Positions 7,957-14,625 of a DNA stretch of 31,101 nucleotides are shown here, in pieces. The notes beneath the pieces are model-generated. The model was not told the DNA's origin, searched no databases, and worked only from the letters and a program-made list of their open reading frames with translations. How positions within the stretch are numbered: the first letter of the stretch is position 1; each line of letters starts with the position of its first letter. The position numbers and the translations under genes were made by a program. The stretch covers positions 1 to 31,101 of the forward strand of contig JAZNOQ010000054.1 in assembly GCA_045589215.1 (NCBI GenBank), read 5' to 3'. This DNA is from JAZNOQ01 sp045589215. Its GTDB lineage: Bacteria > Bacillota > Clostridia > Oscillospirales > CAG-272.

Positions 7957-9537
7957 TTATCTAAGATTTGCGGCGTCGCTCCCGAGGATCGCGCACAGCT
8001 CCTCCCTCGTTTTATCCGCGTCATAGGTCGTACAGCGGATGTGGAGGATATCCCCCTCGTGGATCGCCTTAATTGCGTGCTTATCGCGCTGAGAGGGTGG
8101 GAGAACGCGCTTGTGTGACAGCACGAACGTGCCGCTTGGCCAGAAGATATCGCGGATGTTCATTCCCTGTGCAAAGGCATTTTTGCCGACCGTGACATAC
8201 CCATCGAGGAGCTGCTGCTCCTTTCCCTCGTGGATCTCTGCGACACGATTCTCCAGCACGCGGTCGTTGATCGACTCGACACCGAAGATCTCGGTGATGA
8301 CGAAGGCAATGCCCGCCGTTATGATGACGAATAGCACGTTCTCGTAGCAGGATAGTGCCTCGATCGCAAAGACGATCGCTGTAAGGGGCATTTTCATCAT
8401 TCCAGCGATGCAGGCGACGATGCCGAAGACGACCATTACGGTATAATAGGAGGAATCAAGTCCAACGGTCATTCTGAATAGTGTTGCTATGACGGCGGAG
8501 ACGAGTGCGCCAACCGCCATCAAGGGAAGAAAGATGCCGCCCGTTATGCTGTTCGAGTTTGCGTAAAGGGTGAGCGTCGAGCGAACGATGAGCAACAGCA
8601 CGAGAGGAAGGAGCATCACACCTCCGCCGATGATATCGAGGATCAGCTCGTGACCCGTCGAAACAAAGGAGAAGGAGAGGAGTCCGAAGGCGAAGGTGAC
8701 AAGAAAGAGGCTGAAGATGCGCAGTCCGTGCGGAATCCGCCCGAGAATTTTATTCGAAAACTTGAAGACTACCTTGTAGTAATTCAGGAAGAGAACTGCG
8801 AAAAGTCCCATCACGACGCCGAGAAGGACAGGGATCCACACGTCCCGTAAGGAGAGAGCAGGAAGCTTTAACGCGGGAAAGAGGGATCTGCTGACACCGA
8901 GGATGGGGGCGATGAGCTCAGTCGTAAGTGATGCGAACATCACCGAGGTAGATGCGATCATCAATATCATTGGGGTGATGCGCTGGTGTGCCTCCTCGAC
9001 CGCGAAGAGGATACCTGAAATGGGAGCACCCGTTGTGACCGCAAAGCCCGAGCAGGCACCGCCTGTCATCGAATAGCGATCCCACGCGCGGTGCTTTTTT
9101 CCAAAGGAATAGACGCTTCCTCGTCCGATCGCGGTGCCCATCTGCACCGAGGGACCCTCGTTTCCGAGCGGAACGCCGATGAGGAAGGAGAGGAGGGACA
9201 AACCGAAGATGCCGATGAGATTCCTTACCCACTTAAAGGGAATGATGTCGCGCAGAATACCGATCGAGGTAGGGATCCCGCCGCCGCGCAGATTTGGGAT
9301 GCGCTTATAGATGTAGGCAAAGAGAAGGGCGAATGCGAAGAGGAGAAGGAGGATGACGGGGATAAGATAGAGCCGCGTTCCGATGAAATGATAACTCTTT
9401 TCGGAAAAGGCGATCACGTGCTTCGCACATAGCTTGTAGAGATTCACTACAAGCGAGGTAAACACACCCGTCAGCGCACCGAAGAACACGGCGGGGAGAA
9501 TTGAATTAAAAAAGGAATTCCACGATCTTCTTTTCAT
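7957..9537 (-). CDS. ClC-family anion transporter with C-terminal TrkA-C domain
   Basis: The 526-residue protein has about ten hydrophobic segments and ClC motifs: GGGIP at 85-89, GNEGPSVQ at 125-132 with the gating glutamate E127, an internal glutamate pair E181/E182 where exchangers carry the proton-pathway glutamate, and GGIFLP at 333-338. Residues about 440-520 are a TrkA-C (RCK-C) ligand-binding domain. These features favour an H+/anion exchanger. The serine of the canonical GSGIP is Gly86, and the tyrosine that coordinates the anion in E. coli ClC aligns with Asn424, so selectivity may differ from chloride. The start is supported by GGGAGGG just upstream. It has its own promoter (9572-9600) and terminator (7848-7878). 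Confidence 0.93.
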   Translation of the reverse strand: MKRRSWNSFFNSILPAVFFGALTGVFTSLVVNLYKLCAKHVIAFSEKSYHFIGTRLYLIPVILLLLFAFALLFAYIYKRIPNLRGGGIPTSIGILRDIIPFKWVRNLIGIFGLSLLSFLIGVPLGNEGPSVQMGTAIGRGSVYSFGKKHRAWDRYSMTGGACSGFAVTTGAPISGILFAVEEAHQRITPMILMIASTSVMFASLTTELIAPILGVSRSLFPALKLPALSLRDVWIPVLLGVVMGLFAVLFLNYYKVVFKFSNKILGRIPHGLRIFSLFLVTFAFGLLSFSFVSTGHELILDIIGGGVMLLPLVLLLIVRSTLTLYANSNSITGGIFLPLMAVGALVSAVIATLFRMTVGLDSSYYTVMVVFGIVACIAGMMKMPLTAIVFAIEALSCYENVLFVIITAGIAFVITEIFGVESINDRVLENRVAEIHEGKEQQLLDGYVTVGKNAFAQGMNIRDIFWPSGTFVLSHKRVLPPSQRDKHAIKAIHEGDILHIRCTTYDADKTREELCAILGSDAANLR

Positions 9538-9571
9538 AGACCCTCCCGTTGATATGTAAGACTACGGTCTT

Positions 9572-9600
9572 ATTGTATCACATATGAGGGGGAAAATCAA
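9572..9600 (-). promoter_or_regulatory. Promoter of the ClC gene
   Basis: On the minus strand TTGATT (9600-9595) and TACAAT (9577-9572) are spaced by 17 bases, about 35 bases upstream of the start. Confidence 0.7.
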
Positions 9601-9669
9601 TATGGGAGGAGAAAGTTTTCGCTTTTCGGAGGAGGGCAGTGCTTTACCGGCTATGATCGGATCAGAAGC

Positions 9670-9700
9670 AAAAGGCTGAGCCAACGGCTCAGCCTTTTTT
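9670..9700. terminator. Strong intrinsic terminator
   Basis: A 13-bp perfect stem (9670-9682 with 9686-9698, core GGCTGAGCC) with an AAC loop and T and A runs on opposite sides. On the minus strand it lies downstream of the small gene ending at 9811. It shares its stem core with the hairpin at 7848-7878. The surrounding 9541-9810 stretch otherwise holds only the ClC promoter. Confidence 0.9.
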
Positions 9701-9810
9701 GTGGTATGTCGAAAATTTGTGGGGACAGAACGGAGTGTCCTTTCTATTTTTGTAGGGAGCATTCTGACCTTCACGCGGGTTCTATCCGACTAAGGTCGGT
9801 GTGAAGCTCT

Positions 9811-10023
9811 TTAGGGTTTCTTCTTTCCGATCAACATTCCGACTGCGTTTCCGCGCGCGATGACCCTGCCGTAAAAATCAGTGGTTACATCACGGTTCTT
9901 ACGATAATATCCTACCACCATACGGCTCTCCCAATCCTGAACTTTAATATCACCATTGTCTTCATAGGTCAAGATGGAAATCGCGCGAAATGACGCGTCC
10001 TTTATTGTTTCTGTTCTTGCCAT
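9811..10023 (-). CDS. Small conserved-looking protein, unknown function
   Basis: A 70-residue product starting MARTETIKDASF, with no signal or membrane segment and an alternating pattern suggesting a small beta-rich fold ending in a basic GKKKP tail. AAGGAGG lies eight bases before the ATG, which makes the gene credible despite its size. A minus-strand TATACT at 10062-10067 is a possible -10 box, and a GTCAG/CTGAC inverted motif (10070-10074 and 10089-10093) lies upstream. It is outside the integrated element. Confidence 0.7.
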   Translation of the reverse strand: MARTETIKDASFRAISILTYEDNGDIKVQDWESRMVVGYYRKNRDVTTDFYGRVIARGNAVGMLIGKKKP

Positions 10024-10127
10024 AGTACTATCCTCCTTTTAGTTGTTTATATTCCCCTATAAGTATAGGTCAGCAAAAATCAGATTTACTGACACAAAAA
10101 GGGAAAATATTTAAAATTTTTTTGTAT

Positions 10128-10259
10128 TAGTACCTTCTGCTTTTATAGGCATCAGCATTCTTGTCCTTAATGAGTATATCATATTTGGGGAGAAAAATCA
10201 AAAAATATTTTCAAGACAGCATGCAACTGAGAGAAGTCTTGTAAAATAAAAAGGTACTA
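10128..10259. repeat. Small inverted-repeat element (MITE-like, tentative)
   Basis: TAGTACCTT (10128-10136) and AAGGTACTA (10251-10259) are perfect 9-bp inverted repeats. The outward flanks are also T-rich on the left and A-rich on the right, giving an imperfect longer match. The enclosed 114 bases have no coding potential. No target duplication is clear. Confidence 0.35.
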
Positions 10260-10263
10260 AAAT

Positions 10264-10316
10264 AAAAATATTGGACACATCACCTGAGCAACAGCCCAAA
10301 AAGATGTGTTCTTTTT
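10264..10316 (+). terminator. Hairpin with direct repeat of the attR-side terminator
   Basis: AAAAATATTGGACACATCA at 10264-10282 is identical to 29998-30016. Here ACACATC (10275-10281) pairs with GATGTGT (10303-10309), followed by a T run. Both 19-mers lie about 120 bases to the left of a GGGtGRT 3' end, so this looks like the diverged original copy of the same downstream region. Confidence 0.65.
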
Positions 10317-10341
10317 TATAAAGTTCTTTGGAGATAGGGGC

Positions 10342-10384
10342 GCGGGGGAAGAACGCTTTCTTTTAAGAAAGGTTCTTCCCCCGC
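10342..10384 (-). terminator. Long GC-rich hairpin, probable original GGGtGRT terminator
   Basis: The GCGGGGGAAGAAC arm at 10342-10354 pairs with 10372-10384, and an inner CTTTCTT/AAGAAAG stem continues it. It lies 20 bases past the stop of the left GGGtGRT 3'-end copy, where the host gene's terminator would be. There is no clear U tract on the minus strand. Confidence 0.6.
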
Positions 10385-10403
10385 AAAAATTGCAGCTATA
10401 AAA

Positions 10404-10490
10404 TTACTTGCAAGCCTCTTCGATCGCAACTGCAACTGCAACGGTCATACCAACCATGGGGTTGTTGCCTGCGCCGATGAGACCCATCAT
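10404..10490 (-). pseudogene. attL: duplicated 3' end of the GGGtGRT gene
   Basis: These 87 bases encode, on the minus strand, the last 28 residues and stop of the GGGtGRT protein (MMGLIGAGNNPMVG...EEACK). They match 30134-30220 with only four differences, all synonymous. Weaker similarity (SSV..VE) may extend to about 10515. With no upstream part of the gene attached, this is a severed host remnant marking the left attachment site of the integrated element. Confidence 0.9.
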
Positions 10491-10717
10491 CTCTACGCAT
10501 ACAGAGCTTGGGGCAGGGGAGAGCACAGATTTATGAGCCTGAAAGCCTTGTAAAATAAGCCTTTGATATCATTGCAATGCAAAATCTTTTTCGCTGAACA
10601 CATCGTTTTAGGTTTTGCTGAATGCATTATATCGCGTTTGGGGTTGTTCGTACATAGGCTTGGAGATAAATTCAAAAGTTATTTACAATTGAAAATGTTT
10701 TGTGCTTGGTTTTATCT
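10491..10717. other. Non-coding left end of the element
   Basis: No credible gene is seen. The stretch AAGCCTTGTAAAATAA at 10543-10558 matches 10234-10249 outside the element at 15 of 16 positions and may be an integrase arm site or chance. The one open frame here (10493-10675, minus) has no ribosome site. Confidence 0.5.
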
Positions 10718-11554
10718 TTACGTTTTCCATGCATAAGTGGTTTTTAGAGTAGCAATATCCCGCTGTGTTGGAAGGTGCTCATTAACAATAATAACGGAAA
10801 GAATTGCATTGTAAATTTTATCATACCACTCTTCAAGTTGTTTGCTTTTTAATTCTAGTATATAGCTTTGAGCTTTAGCCCCTTCTTTATTGTTATGGCG
10901 AACATGAAAATTGTTAAGCATAAAGCTCACATCTGACTCTAACTGTTTGTATCCTGAACTCTGTAAAGCTCTGGATTTGAGAATAGGTTCAATATATGAT
11001 CCTAGAGCGGTTAAAATCTTTCGCTTTTCCTCTAAATTTCCTTTAAGAGCATAGTGATTGTATTCTATCAGTGCAATTGCGGTGCTGGTATCTTTGACGA
11101 TGCCTACTGCTTGGGTAGTAGCTGGGTTTTTCTCAACAATAATTATGCGTTCATCTTCTAGCTCTTTTAGTTCATAATTTAATTTTTCTAAGAAAGAAAA
11201 AATATTTTCGTAAATAGTGTAGGCTTGTTTTTGAAAATCCGATTTTAGTTTCGTATATTTGTTTGGTAAAAGCGCAACAAGAAATTCTGATAATAAGAAC
11301 AGATCGTCTAACGAGTACGATTGGTCGTTAAGCTTTAAGGCTACTATCATTTCTTCAACAGACAAAAATGGTGCTCTAAAATTTGCAGGCAAATCTCGGA
11401 AGTAAAAGTCATTTATATATTCTATAGTCGTATGATGTGAATAATTGTATGTAATATTCTGTTCAAATTTAAACAGCTTTATCAGAGCGCTATACTCAGT
11501 AAAAACATTAACTCCCAAATTATCCAAACGCTCATATAAATTTTTTCGTGGCAT
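10718..11554 (-). CDS. AT-rich accessory protein, possibly HEPN-like
   Basis: The chosen start (MPRKNLYERL) gives 278 residues. An in-frame ATG at 11587 is only about six bases from the predicted transcription start, so it is unlikely. The protein is mostly helical with no membrane segment. Near residue 235 a helix ends in NFHVRHNNKEG, which recalls the R-N/H motif of HEPN domains in abortive-infection proteins. That resemblance is weak and is my inference. The gene is very AT-rich compared with the chromosome (16 of 60 G+C in 10801-10860). It stands alone at the left end of the element with its own promoter, a typical place for cargo such as defence genes. Confidence 0.75.
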   Translation of the reverse strand: MPRKNLYERLDNLGVNVFTEYSALIKLFKFEQNITYNYSHHTTIEYINDFYFRDLPANFRAPFLSVEEMIVALKLNDQSYSLDDLFLLSEFLVALLPNKYTKLKSDFQKQAYTIYENIFSFLEKLNYELKELEDERIIIVEKNPATTQAVGIVKDTSTAIALIEYNHYALKGNLEEKRKILTALGSYIEPILKSRALQSSGYKQLESDVSFMLNNFHVRHNNKEGAKAQSYILELKSKQLEEWYDKIYNAILSVIIVNEHLPTQRDIATLKTTYAWKT

Positions 11555-11599
11555 TGAAAATTCCCTACCTTTAATTGGTTTTTGCATTTTTCTTTATCT

Positions 11600-11628
11600 A
11601 TTATACCATACGTTGTAGAAAAATGCAA
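11600..11628 (-). promoter_or_regulatory. Promoter of the accessory gene
   Basis: On the minus strand TTGCAT (11628-11623) and TATAAT (11605-11600) are spaced by 17 bases. Confidence 0.8.
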
Positions 11629-11704
11629 TACCGATATATATTGCAAAATACTATTGAAATGCTTTTACCTAACACTAAGTTTTCTAATATCTGCTAAATT
11701 ACAC

Positions 11705-11736
11705 GAATGACAATATTTTGTCCTCTGTTGTCATTC
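11705..11736. promoter_or_regulatory. Inverted repeat, candidate operator
   Basis: GAATGACAA (11705-11713) and TTGTCATTC (11728-11736) form a perfect 9-bp inverted repeat with a 14-base spacer, about 30 bases before the ATG of the next gene. It may be a regulator site. Confidence 0.45.
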
Positions 11737-11767
11737 CAAATAAATTTACAGATAGGAATTAGGATTT

Positions 11768-12154
11768 ATGGAAAATAAAGAAAAGCCCGCAGAAAAGACG
11801 AATGAAAGACCGATTAATAAAACTACTGAGACATTGATAAAAGAACTAGAAACGCTAAGCGACTCTGGGCTGCACGATTTGTTTATCTTCTTTTATAAGC
11901 TGAACCATCAGCACGGGAATATGATCGACAATGAAAAGTTCAATGAGTTCCTTGAGGCGTTTCACAGCAACCCGTTCAGACACCATGAAGACAAAGCATT
12001 CAGAAAAGAGCTCATCGAGAACCTGATCCAATATACTCGCGATCATATGAGCTTACTTACCGCTGCTATGTTGATCAAAAGAAAATTTACCATTGATGAG
12101 GTTATCAATAACTATTATTCCAACGTCGACGTGTTTGGATATGATATGTTCTGA
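11768..12154 (+). CDS. Small charged protein of unknown function
   Basis: This 128-residue protein has a lysine- and glutamate-rich, probably disordered first 20 residues followed by a helical domain. No signal peptide, membrane segment or known motif is seen. AGGA lies about eight bases before the ATG. It stands alone, preceded by the inverted repeat at 11705-11736 and followed by a hairpin shared with the convergent resolvase gene. Confidence 0.7.
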   Translation: MENKEKPAEKTNERPINKTTETLIKELETLSDSGLHDLFIFFYKLNHQHGNMIDNEKFNEFLEAFHSNPFRHHEDKAFRKELIENLIQYTRDHMSLLTAAMLIKRKFTIDEVINNYYSNVDVFGYDMF

Positions 12155-12210
12155 ATCGTAAGAAGCGTATTGGTAGGACAAAATATCAATCTTACGTTTG
12201 CTTATAAAAG

Positions 12211-12244
12211 AAAGCTGGTGCTCCTTCATGGATCATCAGCTTTT
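12211..12244. terminator. Bidirectional terminator
   Basis: AAAGCTGGTG (12211-12220) pairs with CATCAGCTTT (12234-12243) with one G-T pair, and a T run follows. It lies between the convergent genes ending at 12154 and 12254. Confidence 0.75.
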
Positions 12245-12253
12245 GGCTTTGTA

Positions 12254-12958
12254 TTATATGGTGAGCTTGGTCTCGCTCTTGTATTTATAATAACTATTTC
12301 TCGAACATCCGCACAGTTTTATCACCTCCGAATCATCAAGGCTACCACCGAAATCTTTGGAATGCTTCTTGATAATGGCTTTGCACTGAATCGATTTTCT
12401 GGTCGTGAGTGTGGTGCCTTGAGGAAGCCCTATCTGCGTACCATTTTTCTTGGCTTCTCGGATGCCTTGGCTGATGCGGGAGTGAAGGTCGGTGACTTCT
12501 TTCTCGCTTTGGTCAAAGGCGGCTTTGATCTGTTCTTCCGCGAGAGCCATCATGAAATTATTGATCAGTTCAATGTTGCCTTTGAAGAAGGAATCGACGG
12601 CAGCATTCCCCGTGGCAATATCAATGCGCAGCAGGTTGTTCCTCGTTGAATCGAACACTGAAGTGTTGATCAAAGGTTCGTTGAGAAAGACGAGGCTCAC
12701 ACCGAGCTCATAAAGCATCTTATAATCTTTATAACCCTCAGTCGCATTGCGCGACATACGGGAGACGCTGTCGAAAACGATGGTGTCTCCCTTTTTTATC
12801 TGGGTCATCAGATGTTCCCAAGCCGGGCGTTGCTGTGTGGTACCGGTATAGAACTCGCGGATAACGGTTGCCTTTGGATAGAGCTCGGTGATGTTCGTGA
12901 TCTGTCGAGCGAGCTTTTGGTGTTTGGTCGATACACGGCAATAAGCGTATGTTGTCAT
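12254..12958 (-). CDS. Small serine recombinase (resolvase/invertase family)
   Basis: The 234-residue protein begins TTYAYCRVST, with Arg8 and catalytic Ser10. Arg67 and Arg70 in DSVSRMSRN complete the active-site arginines of resolvases. The catalytic domain spans about 1-140, a long E helix follows at about 145-175, and a C-terminal helix-turn-helix occupies about 185-230. The length is a little above the typical 180-200 of resolvases. GGAGGC precedes the ATG. It is divergent from the regulator at 13137, and the 178-base gap carries repeated GCGAACT motifs that could be its res/crossover sites or an operator. A role in dimer resolution or local inversion in the element is likely. The substrate is not proven. 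Confidence 0.92.
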   Translation of the reverse strand: MTTYAYCRVSTKHQKLARQITNITELYPKATVIREFYTGTTQQRPAWEHLMTQIKKGDTIVFDSVSRMSRNATEGYKDYKMLYELGVSLVFLNEPLINTSVFDSTRNNLLRIDIATGNAAVDSFFKGNIELINNFMMALAEEQIKAAFDQSEKEVTDLHSRISQGIREAKKNGTQIGLPQGTTLTTRKSIQCKAIIKKHSKDFGGSLDDSEVIKLCGCSRNSYYKYKSETKLTI

Positions 12959-13035
12959 AATAGCCTCCGAATCGGTATTGAAACTGACTTTAGTTTCTTT
13001 CTGTACTGTATTTTAGCGTGTAATCGCTAATTCAG

Positions 13036-13125
13036 CGCGAACTATCGGTATAACTTTTGCGAACTTTGTTTTGCTACTGGATTTATTCATATTTATATGA
13101 TATACTGTTTCTATAACAGTTCGCG
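13036..13125. promoter_or_regulatory. Three GCGAACT motifs between divergent genes
   Basis: CGCGAACT (13036-13043), GCGAACT (13059-13065) and inverted AGTTCGCG (13118-13125) bracket the promoter of the 13137 gene. The layout, two direct copies plus one inverted copy, suits binding by the resolvase or autoregulation by the SANT/HTH protein. Confidence 0.6.
13098..13106 (+). promoter_or_regulatory. Extended -10 promoter element
   Basis: TGATATACT is an extended -10 box about 30 bases before the ATG at 13137. The -35 (TGGATT at 13078-13083) is poor. It lies between the second and third GCGAACT motifs. Confidence 0.65.
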
Positions 13126-13136
13126 GGAGGAGCATT

Positions 13137-13931
13137 ATGGCGCGTAAGTGGTCACTTGAGGAAGATTATATTGTTTGTGCAGCTACATTTGAATTTGAAG
13201 ATCTTTACTGCACCGAGAGTTCGCTCGATGAACTCATGGAAAAGTTAGCAGAAGCAGGATTCGCAGACAGAAGCAGAGGCGCGGTGCAAAAGCGTGCCCG
13301 TGATTATGCTTATATTTACAGAGGTTGGATACCTCTCGGCCTTACCAATCAAGTGGCAGGGGTATACCGAGCGTGCTATAATAAAAAATGCACCCCGACC
13401 TATCAGGCGATACAATCGTTCGTCAGAGAATCGGTGGAATTTGAACGTGATTTTGAGGAATCCACAGGAGCGGTAGACTTCCCGGAGTGGTTTAGCACGG
13501 AAAAATGTAAACGCCTTGGCTTAATGGCATTGGAGCCTGAAGAACTTTCGTTCAAAGAAACGCTATTTTATTATATAGAGAAGAGTGGAATGACAGATGT
13601 ACAAGTATATAAAGCTGCTCGCGTTTCCAAAGACAAGTTTAATCATATTGTAAACGGAAGAAAAGGAAAGAGCATAAAAGCGCGTAACGGTGCCGCAAAG
13701 GTGAATGCCTCGCCAAGAACGGTCATGCAGCTATGTTTGGGATTGAATTTGAACTACGATGATGCGGTCATACTTATGGCAAGCGCAGGGTACGCATTTC
13801 AGCGCAGCGAATTAACAGATCGCGTTGTTGTTGCTTTTCTGAAGTTGGGTAATTACACCATTTACGACGTGAATTTGGATCTGTATGAGCGCGGATTGCC
13901 TGTATTTTCAGAATCACTAAAAGATAATTAA
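13137..13931 (+). CDS. SANT-like plus HTH-like C-terminal domain regulator
   Basis: The 264-residue protein has two parts. Residues 1-60 (KWSLEEDY at the start, AVQKRARDY near the end) look like a Myb/SANT-type helical DNA-binding domain. Residues about 138-264 match a C-terminal helical domain that I recall from many Clostridia accessory proteins: DVQVYKAARVSKDKFNHIVNG, a spacer, PRTVMQLCLGLNLNYDDA, AGYAF, and a closing YDVNLDLYERGLP. That domain resembles an XRE helix-turn-helix and is often fused to effector or toxin-type domains. GGGAGG lies eight bases before the ATG. The promoter lies among GCGAACT repeats, so autoregulation or control of the divergent resolvase is plausible. Target and signal are unknown. 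Confidence 0.82.
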   Translation: MARKWSLEEDYIVCAATFEFEDLYCTESSLDELMEKLAEAGFADRSRGAVQKRARDYAYIYRGWIPLGLTNQVAGVYRACYNKKCTPTYQAIQSFVRESVEFERDFEESTGAVDFPEWFSTEKCKRLGLMALEPEELSFKETLFYYIEKSGMTDVQVYKAARVSKDKFNHIVNGRKGKSIKARNGAAKVNASPRTVMQLCLGLNLNYDDAVILMASAGYAFQRSELTDRVVVAFLKLGNYTIYDVNLDLYERGLPVFSESLKDN

Positions 13932-13936
13932 CCTAT

Positions 13937-13967
13937 AAAAGATCTCGGAAATCGAGATCTTTTTTTA
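13937..13967 (+). terminator. Intrinsic terminator
   Basis: GATCTCG (13941-13947) pairs with CGAGATC (13953-13959) across a five-base loop, followed by eight T residues, just after the stop of the regulator. Confidence 0.92.
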
Positions 13968-14002
13968 TTGTCTTCATTCCAAACGTAGACACTGTGTCAA
14001 CC

Positions 14003-14216
14003 TGCGGGGCAGAAAAATTTGATAAAATATAGGTGTGATTTGAGGGTGATCCCAAAAAGCAATCAAGCGCGCTGAACTCCACTCGGTCTTTGATAAATAA
14101 ATATACTCCATTTGACGTAATACAGTGTCCGTGCAAGCCTGTCAAATCACACGTTCCCAAGTTGCAGGCCGCTCCCTGTACGTTGAATGTCGCGTATGTT
14201 TCATATCTGCCCCGCA
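14003..14216. ncRNA. Nested inverted repeats, candidate structured RNA or DNA element
   Basis: Two perfect 11-bp complementary pairs are nested: TGCGGGGCAGA (14003-14013) with TCTGCCCCGCA (14206-14216), and GTGTGATTTGA (14033-14043) with TCAAATCACAC (14142-14152). A local hairpin TGCAGG/CCTGTA sits at 14163-14179 between the right arms, and GGG-TGAT-CCC at 14044-14053. Outside, GACAC-T-GTGTC (13988-13998) is a palindrome. The stretch lies between a terminator and the 14279 operon and has no supported gene. Possible readings are a structured RNA (either strand), a 5' leader of the downstream operon, or an oriT-type site. The base pairing is seen; the function is inference. Confidence 0.5.
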
Positions 14217-14278
14217 TACCCCTATTTGTTCACCATCCACCCGATTCAAAATTCTAACATCAGAAAGGTTATGCTACA

Positions 14279-14560
14279 ATGAAAGTTGTTATTAACAAGA
14301 ACACCCACACTGAAGACGAACTCCGTCGGATCCTTGAAGGCAAGTCCATTTATGAAATGACTGTGTGGACCAGAGATCATGCGCAGTATCTCAAATGGTT
14401 CTGCGGCTTTAGCGAAACCAAGATCGAGGCGATCCTTCAGCCCTTCATGCAGTTCTCGTTCTTCCTCTATCAGAACTTTAAGGACGATGCTACGGCAATC
14501 AGCGAATTCAGAGAAATTTGCATCAAGTTCATCGTCGAACTTGAAACCACCTGTCAATAA
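14279..14560 (+). CDS. Small phage-module protein, unknown function
   Basis: This 93-residue helical protein with several aromatics has no known motif, membrane segment or signal. AGAAAGG lies about ten bases before the ATG. It is first in a rightward run of genes (14279-17278) that looks like the replication or recombination module of the element. Its codon use resembles the following genes, which supports it being real. Confidence 0.7.
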   Translation: MKVVINKNTHTEDELRRILEGKSIYEMTVWTRDHAQYLKWFCGFSETKIEAILQPFMQFSFFLYQNFKDDATAISEFREICIKFIVELETTCQ

Positions 14561-14625
14561 ACATGGATGACCCCCAAAAAACTTTGATAACAAATCAAAT
14601 CAACTACAGAAAGGTAAAAACCGGT

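Noticed and set aside
9562..9774. 70-codon minus-strand frame between the ClC gene and the small gene
   Set aside because: It runs through the strong terminator at 9670-9700 and overlaps the ClC promoter.
10493..10675. 60-codon minus-strand frame at the left end of the element
   Set aside because: No ribosome site, no motif, and it lies in a compositionally non-coding junction.
12170..12649. 159-codon plus-strand frame opposite the resolvase
   Set aside because: Antisense to the conserved serine recombinase gene.
14003..14216. Retron RNA
   Set aside because: The end-pairing is reminiscent, but no reverse transcriptase gene is present in the window.
13933..14217. 94-codon minus-strand frame over the nested inverted repeats
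   Set aside because: It has no ribosome site, reads through a plus-strand terminator at its end, and its start lies in the outer repeat arm; the base-pairing explains the region better.
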